The translations under genes and the position numbers were made by a program. DNA of 64,000 nucleotides, from NCBI RefSeq assembly GCF_019042245.1, contig NZ_JAHQCX010000005.1, positions 62,001 through 126,000 on the forward strand, given 5' to 3'. Positions 49,522 through 59,795 of the stretch are shown in pieces (the stretch's first letter is position 1; each line of letters starts with the position of its first letter). The notes beneath the pieces were generated by a model. It was given only the letters and a program-made list of their open reading frames with translations. It was not told the DNA's origin and searched no databases. This DNA comes from Diplocloster modestus (lineage in GTDB: Bacteria; Bacillota; Clostridia; Lachnospirales; Lachnospiraceae).

Positions 49522-51870
49522 TTATAACTGTTTCCATTCCTTATAGATTTCTTTCTGCATTTCTGTTGATTCCCTCTCACCCACTTTGATCGCTGGCATC
49601 ACACACTCCTGCCAGATCCGTTCAAACGGTGTCAACGGCTGGAATACAATATAGCTGCCGGCCACATCCCTTAATTTAATGTCCGTAACCTTTTCAACTA
49701 TTTGAACCGCTCTTGGGTTCGATACCACCTTGACGACGTCTGTCTGCGGGCCAATCATATAAGGATTCTCACAGAGGATCTCCACACTGACCGTCTGGGA
49801 TATATTAGCAGAAGAGTTTCCCACCAACAGTAAAAATTCACCCGGCTCCGCAGCCCATTTACCCAGCCGGCAGTCATAGCTTGCAAAGTCCTCTTTTTTC
49901 AGGGTGAGGAATATCTCCTTTTCTTCTCCCGCCTCCAGGTAAACCTTCTGAAATGCCTTCAGCTCTTTCACAGGTTTTTCCAGCGTTGCTTCCACATCAT
50001 GAATATAGAGCTGTATTACCTCGGCTCCAGCCATGGTTCCGGTATTTTTCACAGAAACGGACACTCTGACCTCGTCCTCGTCCACATTTACACTGGCAGG
50101 CGCACTTACGTTGGTGATATCGAAGGTGGTATAGGACATCCCGTATCCAAAGGGATACATGACCTCGATTCCTTTTCTCTCATAATAGCGGTATCCCACA
50201 AAGATCCCTTCGCCGTACCAGACTTCGCTGTTATAGCCCGGAAAATTGCCATAAGTCGGGCAGTCCTTATATTTCTTCGGGAAGGTCAGAGGCAGTTTCC
50301 CGGACGGATTGACCTTGCCGAACAGGATATCCATCGCCGCCTGTCCTCCCTGCATACCGGGAAGGAATAAGCACAGGATCGCGGCCGCCTTAGGTTCCCA
50401 ATCTACGATCTGAACCGGTCCCGCCACATTGAGTAAAACAATCACCGGCAGATTTCTTTCCTCTGCCGCCTGAACAGCTGTGTCCAGCGCCGCCCTGTCC
50501 TCCGGCTCCATAAGCATATTCGGACGGTCAGCACCCTCCTGTCCCCTGGCGCCAACTGTTACGATCACTGCACCCGTGTCTTCTTTTATCTCTCCAAAGC
50601 AGACGTTCTCTTCCCCAAGTGCAGCTACAGCGCATTCATAAACGCTGGTGTTCAGCGAGGTGTTCACCGCCGCGCTGCCGGCGCCGCAGGCGATCATCTG
50701 TTTACTGCACTCCCCATAGAAAGCAAGTCCGGTACCTTTTTTCAGCGGGAGAACTCCATTATTTTTCAGCAGCGTGATGCCTTCTTTCGCTGCATGATAT
50801 GCTGCATCGATTCCCTCTCGCATGTCAAACGCAGTTCTTCTTCCTTTCATGGCCGGAGTCTCCAGAACAATCTTCAGGAAGTTTCTGACGCATTCATCCA
50901 AGTCTTCCTCTTTTAACATTTTATTTTCCACCGCTTTGACCAGCGTATTGAATTGCCGCGGTCCCGGCATAACCAGATCATTTCCTGCGGCGCAAGCCTC
51001 AACCTGGTCGTATGCGGCAGACCAGTCTGTCACGACAAAGCCGTCAAACCCCCACTCTCTTCTCAGCACGTCCTGCAGCAGCCATCGGTTCTGTGCACAG
51101 GGCACGCCGTTGATTTTATTGTATGCCGACATAACCGTTTTACATCCCGCCCTAACACAAGCCTGGAAACCAGGTAGGTAGATTTCCCTTAAGGCACGCT
51201 CCGATATATGTTCATCCACTCCCATGCGGTCCGTTTCCTGATTATTGGCTGCAAAATGTTTCACATTAGCGATAACCCCCTCCTCCTGGACTCCTTTCAC
51301 CAGTGACGGAGCCAGTTTGGAAGCCAGGCACGGATCCTCGGAATACCCCTCAAATAACCGTCCATTCAAAGGATCCCTGTGGATATTTACATTCGGGGAA
51401 CCCAGCAGCACATCCACTCCCCGCATATTTGTTTCTTTTCCCAGGGCATGGCCGCACGCCTCGATCACGGAAGGATTCCAGGTCGCGCCCATGAGCATCC
51501 CCGGGGGATAACAGCCGTATTCTTTTTCTTTCAGAGACGCATTTGCATACTCAGATCGTTTTTGCCATAGATCCGGATCACTCAGTACGATCTCGAGGCC
51601 TCCCATCCGTCCGACACACTCCTCATCGTCAATGGGATTTCCTTCCTGTTCCCGTTTTTTTGCATACTCCTGGAATACTTCCTCCAAATAGAACTGGTTG
51701 GTGTTAAACCCGGTACCGCCGTCCAGTAACAGCAGTTTAGGTATCCCATACTTTTCCATAGACCTGGAGTAGAAGGAACTGCCTCCCGTAATACAAGCTG
51801 CCTTCTCCTCCACCGTCATCTCACTAATTATTTTCTCAATGGAACCCACATCTTTTAATTTTGTTGCCAT
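49522..51870 (-). CDS. GH3 family beta-glucosidase
   Basis: A glycoside hydrolase of about 782 residues without a signal peptide, so it is cytoplasmic. The GH3 N-terminal barrel has VKHFAANNQE and the nucleophile Asp282 in GFVVTDWS. The alpha/beta sandwich domain follows (GQEGADRPNMLMEP, LFLPGMQGGQAAMDILFGKVNPSGKLPLTFP), then a fibronectin III-like C-terminal domain (VKNTGTMAGAEVIQLYIHD). GGAGGG is followed by two candidate ATGs, at 51879 (too close) and 51870 (slightly far), and I chose the latter. It should remove terminal beta-linked glucose or xylose from imported glycosides or glycoconjugates. It lies in the same run as the transporter and isomerase. Confidence 0.9.
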   Translation of the reverse strand: MATKLKDVGSIEKIISEMTVEEKAACITGGSSFYSRSMEKYGIPKLLLLDGGTGFNTNQFYLEEVFQEYAKKREQEGNPIDDEECVGRMGGLEIVLSDPDLWQKRSEYANASLKEKEYGCYPPGMLMGATWNPSVIEACGHALGKETNMRGVDVLLGSPNVNIHRDPLNGRLFEGYSEDPCLASKLAPSLVKGVQEEGVIANVKHFAANNQETDRMGVDEHISERALREIYLPGFQACVRAGCKTVMSAYNKINGVPCAQNRWLLQDVLRREWGFDGFVVTDWSAAYDQVEACAAGNDLVMPGPRQFNTLVKAVENKMLKEEDLDECVRNFLKIVLETPAMKGRRTAFDMREGIDAAYHAAKEGITLLKNNGVLPLKKGTGLAFYGECSKQMIACGAGSAAVNTSLNTSVYECAVAALGEENVCFGEIKEDTGAVIVTVGARGQEGADRPNMLMEPEDRAALDTAVQAAEERNLPVIVLLNVAGPVQIVDWEPKAAAILCLFLPGMQGGQAAMDILFGKVNPSGKLPLTFPKKYKDCPTYGNFPGYNSEVWYGEGIFVGYRYYERKGIEVMYPFGYGMSYTTFDITNVSAPASVNVDEDEVRVSVSVKNTGTMAGAEVIQLYIHDVEATLEKPVKELKAFQKVYLEAGEEKEIFLTLKKEDFASYDCRLGKWAAEPGEFLLLVGNSSANISQTVSVEILCENPYMIGPQTDVVKVVSNPRAVQIVEKVTDIKLRDVAGSYIVFQPLTPFERIWQECVMPAIKVGERESTEMQKEIYKEWKQL

Positions 51871-51930
51871 ACTGTACATCGCCCTCCATCTTACAAATAT
51901 TGTGTTCTTTCTTATAATTTTACGGACAAA

Positions 51931-51961
51931 GGGTGCAGGCGCACTTTGCATGCCTGCACCC
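51931..51961 (-). terminator. Hairpin between isomerase and GH3 genes
   Basis: GGGTGCAGGC (51931-51940) and GCCTGCACCC (51952-51961) form a perfect 10-bp GC-rich stem with an 11-base loop. Only TTTG follows on the minus strand, so read-through or mRNA stabilisation seems likelier than full termination. Confidence 0.6.
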
Positions 51962-52010
51962 CGATTATGTATCAATCAGAATATTCTTCCGCTGCAAGAA
52001 GTTAGAGTAA

Positions 52011-53045
52011 TCAGTCCGTTAAAAGCAGCTCCATCACATACATTTCAAGTTTCTCGTAATTGCGCTCCTTAATGCACTCTGCCTGGAAAGCGCGGTCAAA
52101 CTTTTCAACCTTCTGCTCCATCATCATTGCCAGCTTCATGGAATTCTGGATATGGCGATACTGATCATCCGGCTTCTGGGTACGCATAGCCTTTACGTCC
52201 AGGCCCACCATCTCACCGTTTGCACCGTAATTATGATCACACAGCACCTTGATCTGGTTAAAAGCGTTTCTGAGGTTCTCGGAACCGAAGGTCTTATCCT
52301 GATCATAGCGGCAGCCGTTCTGGTCGTTCAGATGTACGGAACCCAGTTTTCCAAACTTCAGGGCGAAGGCCATCTCATTGGCAGGGTCCAGTCCTGCCAG
52401 AATCGCATGTGCCGACTCCAGCACGGCACCCACACGGGACGGATCCTTAGACGCGGCGGAAACTGCCATGACATGCCCGATGGTACCGCAGTAACTACGA
52501 TCGATAGGCTCATTGGGCTTGGATTCAATCAGGATCTTAATCTTGGAATCATAGGCCAGCATCTCATCGATGGACGTAATCAACTGTCCGATCTTCTCCA
52601 CCGGGTCCTTACTCTCTGCACAGAGGGTCCCCTCCCTGGCCAGCCACAGAACCACGTTCTTCGCACCCAGGGCGTTCGCGATATCGATGGATCGCTTAGC
52701 CCGCCACATAGCGAATTCATAATCTTCCTTACTGTTGGATGTAAAACCGCCGTCCGTGGTATGGGGATCCATCCACAGTCTGGGCGCCACGAATTCCGCT
52801 GTCATACCGTACTTATCCAGCATGGACTTCACGTCCTTCGCATAGTCGATGATCTGTTTTTCACTCATGTTATTCATATCCGGAACCGCGTCATCATCGT
52901 GAAACTGTACGCCGGACAACCCGATCTCTGCAAACTTCTTTACCTTCGTCTCCAGATCTATTGTCTCGCGGACGCCCGGTCCGAAGGCTTCCACCCCTTC
53001 ATTGACATTCCAAGGACCTGCTGTAAATTTGAATCTTGATTTCAT
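52011..53045 (-). CDS. Xylose isomerase-like TIM-barrel protein
   Basis: A 344-residue sugar isomerase of the actinobacterial (class I) xylose isomerase type. Matching motifs are SGVQFHDDDAVP (catalytic His49 region), DGGFTSNSKEDYEFA, VVLWLAREGT, the metal-binding ILIESKPNEP (Glu174, Lys176) and LNDQNGCRYDQDKTFG. It is shorter than the usual 385-390 residues, mostly at the C-terminus, which normally aids tetramer formation. Substrate could be xylose, glucose or a rarer sugar brought in by the neighbouring ABC transporter. GGAGG precedes the ATG, and the permease gene ends 31 bp upstream. Confidence 0.85.
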   Translation of the reverse strand: MKSRFKFTAGPWNVNEGVEAFGPGVRETIDLETKVKKFAEIGLSGVQFHDDDAVPDMNNMSEKQIIDYAKDVKSMLDKYGMTAEFVAPRLWMDPHTTDGGFTSNSKEDYEFAMWRAKRSIDIANALGAKNVVLWLAREGTLCAESKDPVEKIGQLITSIDEMLAYDSKIKILIESKPNEPIDRSYCGTIGHVMAVSAASKDPSRVGAVLESAHAILAGLDPANEMAFALKFGKLGSVHLNDQNGCRYDQDKTFGSENLRNAFNQIKVLCDHNYGANGEMVGLDVKAMRTQKPDDQYRHIQNSMKLAMMMEQKVEKFDRAFQAECIKERNYEKLEMYVMELLLTD

Positions 53046-53076
53046 TTCTTTTTCCTCCTATTATTTAAATTCTTCC

Positions 53077-54063
53077 TTATATTTTCGAATACTCTTCATT
53101 CGCCTGTTCCGCGATTCTCTTTCGTGACCGGATCCGTTCCAGCAGTCCGGCATTGGTAGAGTAGCTTACTACCACGAACAGAAATACACCGGTCAATATT
53201 CCCCTTATCTCAGAGCTGAAACCACAGGCAACCAGGCCGGCGCTCAGCATACGGATCGTAATCGTGCCTATAATAATCGCCACATTATAATTAATATATC
53301 TGGCCAGCACCTGTGCCACGAATACACCCATTATCCCGTCAAAAATCATACTTGCAGAAGCAAAGCCCGTAACTCCGGTCACCGATACGTTTGCCGACAT
53401 ATGTACGATACCTGCGACTCCCAGGAATAATCCGGAAAGAACGAACGAAATAAACTTCGTTTTGTCGATATCGATTCCCGCGCTATCCGCGATTTTTATA
53501 TTTGCCCCGATCGCCCTCATATTTGCTCCCAGTGTCGTGCAGCTATTTATATAAGCAAATATGGCAAACATGAGGATAACAATGATGTAACACCAGGGCG
53601 CAGATCCCAGATAGCCGTCCAGCAAACTGATCTTACCCGTACCGTCTTTTATAAAGATACCGGGCAGAGCCTCCACCACCATGGCCATCCCCAGGGAAAG
53701 CACCAGGCAGGGAACCCGGAACTGCCGGTAGAGGATTCCCATCAGCGTACACAGGATGATCCCGATCAGAATAGAAAACACGCATAAACCCGGGATACCC
53801 ATATTAAGCTTGCCGGCAAACATGGCCCCAAAGATGGCGCATGCATACACAACCGCGCCTGCCGAGAAATTCCACATATTCATAGTCATCCCAAAGGACA
53901 AGGTCATGGCCAGTATCAGGGGAACTACTGCCGTTCTTAAGACGGACAGAATACTGGTCAGTGTCGCAAACCGTCCCGCAGTAATGATTGAAAAGATTGC
54001 CCATACAGCCAGAGGCAGAACAAACGCTTTACACCAATTTATTATCTTTGCTTTTTCTTTCAT
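53077..54063 (-). CDS. Ribose-type ABC transporter permease 2
   Basis: A 328-residue inner membrane permease of the CUT2 (RbsC) class with eight to ten hydrophobic segments. Recognisable parts are LAMTLSFGMTMNMWNFSAGAVVYACAIFGAMFAG and the cytoplasmic loop ALGANMRAIGANIKIADSAGIDIDKTKFISFVLSGLFLGVAG. Two different permeases in one CUT2 operon imply a heterodimeric channel. It follows the binding-protein gene and precedes the isomerase gene. The ribosome site is modest. Confidence 0.9.
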   Translation of the reverse strand: MKEKAKIINWCKAFVLPLAVWAIFSIITAGRFATLTSILSVLRTAVVPLILAMTLSFGMTMNMWNFSAGAVVYACAIFGAMFAGKLNMGIPGLCVFSILIGIILCTLMGILYRQFRVPCLVLSLGMAMVVEALPGIFIKDGTGKISLLDGYLGSAPWCYIIVILMFAIFAYINSCTTLGANMRAIGANIKIADSAGIDIDKTKFISFVLSGLFLGVAGIVHMSANVSVTGVTGFASASMIFDGIMGVFVAQVLARYINYNVAIIIGTITIRMLSAGLVACGFSSEIRGILTGVFLFVVVSYSTNAGLLERIRSRKRIAEQANEEYSKI

Positions 54064-54130
54064 TTTGCATTCTCCATCTCATATCCGTCCGGGGCTTCTC
54101 GTTCCCCACGCGGCGTACTGATCACCTGTA

Positions 54131-55402
54131 TTATTTCAGATAAGCCGATACACGTTCATTAATCGCCGTAACATTCCAGTATTCCGGATTCTGATAATCC
54201 TTTAATAACTGCTCCCGCTCCTCCACGTTCATACCCGGATTGCACAAAGAGTTCAGGGAGAGAAACTCATCGGGTAAAATTCCTCCGGGAACCTCGCCCA
54301 TGGTACAATATTCTGCCAGATCCCACTCTTCCACATTGCTCACTACAAATCCCTGAAATTGAGGTGCAATCTTGGAGCCTTCATTGAACAGACGGTCCGC
54401 TCCGGACATGGCATTGAACAGCTGTATATAAGCGCCCATCATATAGGTAGTACCACCAGCCAGCGTACCGTCCAGTAACCCTGCTTCCATATACTCTCTG
54501 GTCTCGCTTGCCGCATCGATCTGGACCAGTTTCACTTTACCGGACAGTCCGGCAGACTGAATCGATGCTACTCCCTGATCACCGCCGCCGGTCCAGGCAA
54601 TACCATCCAGCTCATTTCCGTAGGCTGCCAGAATATCGGAAAAACCGGTGGCCGCATCACTTCCGCGATAAGTAGCCAACACTTCCATACCGGCTTCTGC
54701 AGCAGCAGCTTCCACCCCGGCTACACGTTCATCATTCATCGTCTCGCCCTCGGTAGCCCCTATGATGGCGATTTTCTTACATCCGTCTTTTACCAACACC
54801 TGCGTCAGGTCATATCCGTTCTTGAAGTTTACTCCTTCCTCACCGCCCAGGTCCCCGACCCAGCCGGCGCAAAATTCCGAATCGTCCACTACTTTGGCCA
54901 GTTCTTCCGTATAGGAACGGGTCAGTCCTACATAATAGACCTCGTTCTCATTCAGATACTCATATAACGCCGGAGATGAACCCAAAACGCTGACGATCCC
55001 GTCGCATCCATTGGATACTAATGTCTCAAAAGCAGTGCTGATGTCTTCCGAGCTAAATGCGGTCATATCATAATATTCCATCTCGCAGTTAGTCATTTTC
55101 GCGCAGTAATCCAATGCATCACGGAAAGCCTGTGACGTTTTATCCGAAGCCGGCAGATAGAAGAATCCGATCTTATATCCTCCCATCCCCTCTGCACTTA
55201 AGGTATCCTTGCCTGCCGCATCCCCACTGGCACCCTTATCTTCCGCATCTTTTTCTCCGGCAGTATCCGCCGGCACCTCGGCATCCGCGGTGGGCTCTGA
55301 TTGTGCAGCGGGCTTGGCAGGCTCTTCCCCTTTGCTTCCACATCCAAATAAAGACAGTACCATCACTCCCGCCATCAGCAGGGACAACATTTTCTTTTTC
55401 AT
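54131..55402 (-). CDS. Periplasmic-type sugar-binding lipoprotein (family 4-like)
   Basis: A 423-residue substrate-binding protein. The lipobox is LFGC (Cys21), followed by an Ala/Glu/Pro-rich tether to about residue 68. The mature part has the type I periplasmic binding fold of LacI/RbsB proteins: KIGFFYLPASDKTSQAFRDALDYC, VSNGCDGIVSVLG, KIAIIGATEGETMNDERVAGVEAA and GIAWTGGGDQGVAS. It differs from RbsB in length (the fold is about 350 residues, with extra C-terminal helices). It lies between the two permease genes, so it belongs to the same transporter. Confidence 0.9.
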   Translation of the reverse strand: MKKKMLSLLMAGVMVLSLFGCGSKGEEPAKPAAQSEPTADAEVPADTAGEKDAEDKGASGDAAGKDTLSAEGMGGYKIGFFYLPASDKTSQAFRDALDYCAKMTNCEMEYYDMTAFSSEDISTAFETLVSNGCDGIVSVLGSSPALYEYLNENEVYYVGLTRSYTEELAKVVDDSEFCAGWVGDLGGEEGVNFKNGYDLTQVLVKDGCKKIAIIGATEGETMNDERVAGVEAAAAEAGMEVLATYRGSDAATGFSDILAAYGNELDGIAWTGGGDQGVASIQSAGLSGKVKLVQIDAASETREYMEAGLLDGTLAGGTTYMMGAYIQLFNAMSGADRLFNEGSKIAPQFQGFVVSNVEEWDLAEYCTMGEVPGGILPDEFLSLNSLCNPGMNVEEREQLLKDYQNPEYWNVTAINERVSAYLK

Positions 55403-55493
55403 ACTCTTCTTCTCCTTTTCTTCATTTAATATTTACATTTTTTCTAAGAACACTTGGCGGCTGTCTTTTAGCCGTTTACGTGCCCAAATTCTC

Positions 55494-56489
55494 TTAATCA
55501 ATCAGCTTTCCTTTACTCTTCTCATAGGTCAGTGCCACAACGATGATAAACAGTAATCCCTTGATTCCATACCCCAGCGCATTCGCCTGCCCCATCATAG
55601 CCAGTCCGTTGGTCAGAACCGTAACCATCAGCGCACCGATCAGAGGAGCTGAAAATCTCGCGTTAGCTCCTCCCGACAGCGGGAAACCTCCCAGCACAAT
55701 CGCAATCATGACATTCAAGTTCATGCTGCTTCCCACCGAAGGGTCTACCGCGCCGCTTCTCGATACCGTGAACAAAGCCGAAATACCGATCATAACACCG
55801 ATTAGTATGTATGCCAGATAAGTAACCTTCTCCACTTTAACCCCGCTGATACGCGCCACCACAGGACTTCCGCCTATGGCTTTTAAAGACTTTCCGAACC
55901 CGGTATAGTTATATAACACATAGCCAATCAGGATCAGCGCTATGAGTACCAGCACCTTCGTAGACGTATTATTCAGCCATGGGGCTTTACTGTAGGGGAA
56001 GGTAATCTTACCTTGTTTGGTAACCGCCACTACAATTCCCGAACTGATATTGGACACACACAAGGATGCGATAAACGGGTTTAGCTTTAAGTAGTTCTTA
56101 GCCGTTGCCGTTATACACATGAAGCCTACCGACACCAGGATTCCCGCCAACAGGCAGAACAGAATCGGCAGTCCCAGATTATATAATACCGCCAGTACCA
56201 GAGAAGCAGCGCCCAGTACCTGCCCAATGGCCATGTCCAAAGACCCGAGGGAATACAAGAAGATGGCTCCCACCATCACGATCGCCATGGTAAAACACTG
56301 GTTTAGCAGCAGCTTCAGGTTCTCCACCGCCACAAAGCGCCCCCCCGTCGTCAGCGTAAAAAACGTAACCAGAAGTACAATTCCAACAAAAGGAAGAATC
56401 TGGGTAAACCGCTCCCTCTTCATTGCCTCACGATTCAGGCTCTGCTGTATCAAATCCTCCGCCGCCTGCTTATTCGATGATTCCTGCAT
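55494..56489 (-). CDS. Ribose-type ABC transporter permease 1
   Basis: A 331-residue CUT2 permease with a cytoplasmic N-terminus of about 30 residues, then eight to ten hydrophobic stretches. Family features include GAIFLYSLGSLDMAIGQVLGAASLVLAVLYNLGLP, YTGFGKSLKAIGGSPVVARISGVKVEKVTYLAYILIGVMIG and VLGGFPLSGGANARFSAPLIGALMVTVLTNGL. It follows the ATPase gene by 13 bp. It pairs with the permease at 53077-54063. Confidence 0.92.
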   Translation of the reverse strand: MQESSNKQAAEDLIQQSLNREAMKRERFTQILPFVGIVLLVTFFTLTTGGRFVAVENLKLLLNQCFTMAIVMVGAIFLYSLGSLDMAIGQVLGAASLVLAVLYNLGLPILFCLLAGILVSVGFMCITATAKNYLKLNPFIASLCVSNISSGIVVAVTKQGKITFPYSKAPWLNNTSTKVLVLIALILIGYVLYNYTGFGKSLKAIGGSPVVARISGVKVEKVTYLAYILIGVMIGISALFTVSRSGAVDPSVGSSMNLNVMIAIVLGGFPLSGGANARFSAPLIGALMVTVLTNGLAMMGQANALGYGIKGLLFIIVVALTYEKSKGKLID

Positions 56490-56502
56490 TGTTCTTCCCT
56501 CC

Positions 56503-58020
56503 TTATACCATGTACTCTATCAACTTTGTATCCGTGACTTCTTTGCTTCGTGTGACCTCGCCGGTGATCCTGCCTTCTTTCATGATAATCATCCGGTCGC
56601 TCATACCGATCAGTTCCGGCAGCTCTTCGGAAATCATAATGATCGCCTTGCCTTCCATCTTGAACTGATAGATCAGCTGATACATGGCAGCTTTCACACC
56701 GATATCAATTCCTCTGGTCGGGCAGTCCAGGATGTAGATTTCGCTTCCGGCTGCCAGCCATTTGGAAAAGGCTACCTTCTGCTTATTCCCGCCGGACAGC
56801 TGATTACAGAACTGTTTACCTGACAGACATTTGGTTCGCATGGTTTCAATCTGCCTGTCGGACAGTCTCTTTTCCGCCTTAGGTGATATGAATCCTCTCC
56901 TGGAAAGTTTTTTATATGAGGCCATCACGGTGTTGTTCTGAATGCTGGCATTTAAAATGATGGATTCATTGTCACGGTCTTTGGATACATAGCCTATATT
57001 ATGCCGGATCGAATCATCGATCCTTGTTATCTTCGTTCCGGAAGGTACATGTACCACTTCCCCGGTTACCGTCTTGTCCAAGCCAAAAATCATGCGTCCC
57101 ACCTCATGCATTCCGCATCCCGCCAGACCGCCGAAGCCCAGGATCTCGCCTTTGTGTAGCTGAATGCTGAGATTTTGGACATATCCGTTTTCTGAAGTGA
57201 TATGTCTGATATCCAATACCACCTCGTCACTGCTGGAACCATCCCAGTCTTCCCGGTAATAGCTGCCCTCCAGCTCACGTCCCACCATTAACGGGCGCAT
57301 ATTAGCAGTGGTGATATCTGTGCCTTCCAGATGCCCTACCAGAACTCCGTCCCGCAGACAGGTAATCTTGTTGCAGACCTCTTCCAGCTCCTCCAGATCA
57401 TGAGAGATAAAGATTACCCCTTTCTTCTCACTGCGCATCTGATCAATCAGATGATAGATCAGTTGACGGCCTTTCTGGGCCAGAGCCGTGGTTGATTCGT
57501 CGATAACCAGGATCTCCGGCTTCAGATACATGGCGCGGGCGATCTCAATGATCTTCCGGTCCTCAAAATTCAGCTCCGCCAACAGCGTAGAACCTTTGAT
57601 ATCCTCCACGCCGATCTCTTTCAAAATCTTGTCGGCTTCCCGGTGCATTTTTTTCACATCCAGATGACCATTCTTGCTGAACAGCTCATAATTCCCGATA
57701 AAGATATTGCTGGCCACATCAATCGTCGGCAGCGTGGCAGCCTCCTGTACTATCATGGCCACACCGGCCTTCTGTGCCTCCACCATATTTGCCGGTCTGT
57801 AGGGCCGCCCCGCCCGAAACAGCTCTCCGCTCGTCTGAGGCTGTACCCCGGCAAATATGGATGTCAGTGTGGATTTGCCGCTGCCATTCTCACCGATCAG
57901 CCCGCAGACCTCGCCCTGTCTCAGTTCAAAATCCACATGAATCAGTGCACGGGTAGCTCCAAAGTTTTTACAGACATCTTTACAACTCAACAGCACCTCG
58001 CTATGATCGTCCATTTTCAT
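56503..58020 (-). CDS. Sugar ABC transporter ATPase (RbsA/MglA-like)
   Basis: A 505-residue double ATPase that powers the CUT2 transporter. The first domain has Walker A GENGSGKST (43-51) and Walker B LVIDESTTA, but its signature LNFEDRKIIEIARA departs from LSGGQ. The second has a degenerate Walker A (GGLAGCGMHEVG), a good signature QLSGGNKQKVAFSKWL and Walker B IYILDCPTRGIDIG. This asymmetry is normal for RbsA/MglA. It is first in the transporter operon; the 135-bp upstream gap contains GACTATCCTG (58122-58131), a near match to the motif found before the two esterase-region operons. Confidence 0.93.
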   Translation of the reverse strand: MKMDDHSEVLLSCKDVCKNFGATRALIHVDFELRQGEVCGLIGENGSGKSTLTSIFAGVQPQTSGELFRAGRPYRPANMVEAQKAGVAMIVQEAATLPTIDVASNIFIGNYELFSKNGHLDVKKMHREADKILKEIGVEDIKGSTLLAELNFEDRKIIEIARAMYLKPEILVIDESTTALAQKGRQLIYHLIDQMRSEKKGVIFISHDLEELEEVCNKITCLRDGVLVGHLEGTDITTANMRPLMVGRELEGSYYREDWDGSSSDEVVLDIRHITSENGYVQNLSIQLHKGEILGFGGLAGCGMHEVGRMIFGLDKTVTGEVVHVPSGTKITRIDDSIRHNIGYVSKDRDNESIILNASIQNNTVMASYKKLSRRGFISPKAEKRLSDRQIETMRTKCLSGKQFCNQLSGGNKQKVAFSKWLAAGSEIYILDCPTRGIDIGVKAAMYQLIYQFKMEGKAIIMISEELPELIGMSDRMIIMKEGRITGEVTRSKEVTDTKLIEYMV

Positions 58021-58155
58021 CTTCCCCTTCCACTACATGGCTATTTACTGAACTATATGTACTATATCAGTCTTTTCCGATTTATTGTTGTCAGTTTTTG
58101 CAAAATGTGCTCTCATTTTCAGACTATCCTGTACAATCCGCAGAGATTATCCCGC

Positions 58156-59655
58156 TCACAGCCCATATATATCCGTCAATACTTCTAACATTTTCCTATG
58201 CGGCTGGGGTATCATTCCAACATGTTCACCAAGTTCCATCACCATATCTGGGCTTTCCGAAAACGATAACCAGCTTTCCAGTCCCTGCTCATTTGGATCC
58301 CCATAACGCATAAATCGGAGCAGGTACCGGTTCATCCGGCTTGATAGTTCATAATCAACATCCTCCCAGGCCGCTTTTGCACATGCAAGATTCTGATAGA
58401 AATATTTAAGCGCCGCTGAGTGAAAAGCGCCGAATCCCACTTCCGGTACCGGTCTGTCAAAATAATACAGATAAGCGGGAGATTTTCCATAGCGCGACTG
58501 AAGGATCGACCACACATACATGGTATGTTCAAAAATCCGGTCTCTCCGCTCATAATGCCAAGCCTGCGGCATCCCGGTTTTCCCGTCCAGATAAAGCTCG
58601 GCTACAACCTTTGCCTTTTCCCCGTACAGCCTCTGTAATTCCTGCTTCAGACCGGCCTCATCCATATGCGGTTGTGAAAATATAACCCCTTCGTCCGAAT
58701 TACTCCCTAGCAGAAGCGGCACATCGTTCTGGCTGTGGTTCTCAAAGATCTCCCTGTAATCTCCCGGCAGAAGGTAACCATCAATGATGGGGCTCCACTC
58801 CCCGGCCAACTCCAAAAGCTTATCCGCAGCCAACGCACGCATCTCTTTTACAGTGTACACCCCGGCCCCTCTTAACAGTTTTTCCCCTTCCTGCTCCCTG
58901 TTCTTAAGCGTCACTTTGCTTTGCCGGCTCATATCAACTCTTACATCGAACAGCGCACAGCTTTGTGCAAAGGCGCGGTGGAACAGGCCTTTCGCCAGCG
59001 GCGACTGGTACAGCACCAGAACGCTTCCCGCCCCCGCCGATTCTCCCGCGATGGTGACACAGTCCGGATCGCCGCCAAAACATTCTATATTTTCCTGTAC
59101 CCACTGAAGCGCCGCGATCTGGTCTAATATTCCGTAGTTTCCGGATACCTGATGTTCACTTTCCCCTGAAAGCTTCGGATGCGCCAGAAAGCCAAAGATA
59201 CCGAGACGATAATTAACCGTGACAACAATCACGCCTTCTGAACTCAGATTATGTCCGTTCAGCACCGGCACACTTCCCGCTCCGCTGTTGAATTTTCCCC
59301 CGTGTATAATCACAAGCACCGGCAGCCGTTTTGAACGTTCAAGGCGCCTGGCGGGTGCCCACACATTCAGATACAGACAGTCCTCACTCACGCCTTCCCT
59401 TCCAGATATAAAGAACTCCTGTCCATAGCACATCCAGCGCTTACCCGGCGGTATCGCGATTATTTTCTGCATGGCGGCCGGACCAAACACATCGCATTTT
59501 TTTACTCCCTGCCAAGGCCGCATACGCTGCGGCGGCCTAAACCGCAGTTCCCCCACGGGAGGCTGTGCATAGGGGATCCCTGCAAAAAGCAAATGCTCTT
59601 CATCCCCATCAAAAATCCCCTCCACAATACCTAGTTTGGTTTTCACCTGTACCAT
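58156..59655 (-). CDS. Type B carboxylesterase
   Basis: A 499-residue alpha/beta-hydrolase of the carboxylesterase/para-nitrobenzyl esterase family. The nucleophile is Ser206 in GESAGAGS, the oxyanion hole is IHGGKFNSGAG, the acid is probably the Glu in GSNSDEG and the base the His in FGAFHSAAL. There is no signal peptide, so it is cytosolic. It could split ester-linked acyl groups from imported sugar or phenolic conjugates, giving the acid that the CoA ligase then activates. GGAGG precedes the ATG at 59655. Its promoter region shares a 45-bp block with that of the MBL gene at 63881. Confidence 0.92.
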   Translation of the reverse strand: MVQVKTKLGIVEGIFDGDEEHLLFAGIPYAQPPVGELRFRPPQRMRPWQGVKKCDVFGPAAMQKIIAIPPGKRWMCYGQEFFISGREGVSEDCLYLNVWAPARRLERSKRLPVLVIIHGGKFNSGAGSVPVLNGHNLSSEGVIVVTVNYRLGIFGFLAHPKLSGESEHQVSGNYGILDQIAALQWVQENIECFGGDPDCVTIAGESAGAGSVLVLYQSPLAKGLFHRAFAQSCALFDVRVDMSRQSKVTLKNREQEGEKLLRGAGVYTVKEMRALAADKLLELAGEWSPIIDGYLLPGDYREIFENHSQNDVPLLLGSNSDEGVIFSQPHMDEAGLKQELQRLYGEKAKVVAELYLDGKTGMPQAWHYERRDRIFEHTMYVWSILQSRYGKSPAYLYYFDRPVPEVGFGAFHSAALKYFYQNLACAKAAWEDVDYELSSRMNRYLLRFMRYGDPNEQGLESWLSFSESPDMVMELGEHVGMIPQPHRKMLEVLTDIYGL

Positions 59656-59718
59656 CCTTTTTTCCTCCTTTCCGATCCTATCTGTATTGTTTAGTTTATC
59701 TTTTTTCTTGACAATATA

Positions 59719-59763
59719 CATTGACAATCCTGCTCAGACCTATAGACAAATAAGCTTTTTTAA
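59719..59763 (-). promoter_or_regulatory. Probable AraC operator/promoter block, copy 1
   Basis: CATTGACAATCCTGCTCA (59719-59736) followed 23 bp on by GACAAATAAGCT (59745-59756). The block aligns with 63941-63985 at 33 of 45 positions, and AGATAAACT lies 20 bp downstream in both. It is 64 bp ahead of the carboxylesterase ATG. The two half-sites at 23-bp spacing suit an AraC-family protein. Confidence 0.6.
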
Positions 59764-59795
59764 CTCCATAAAGTACTTTATTGCTCGCCCTTAAT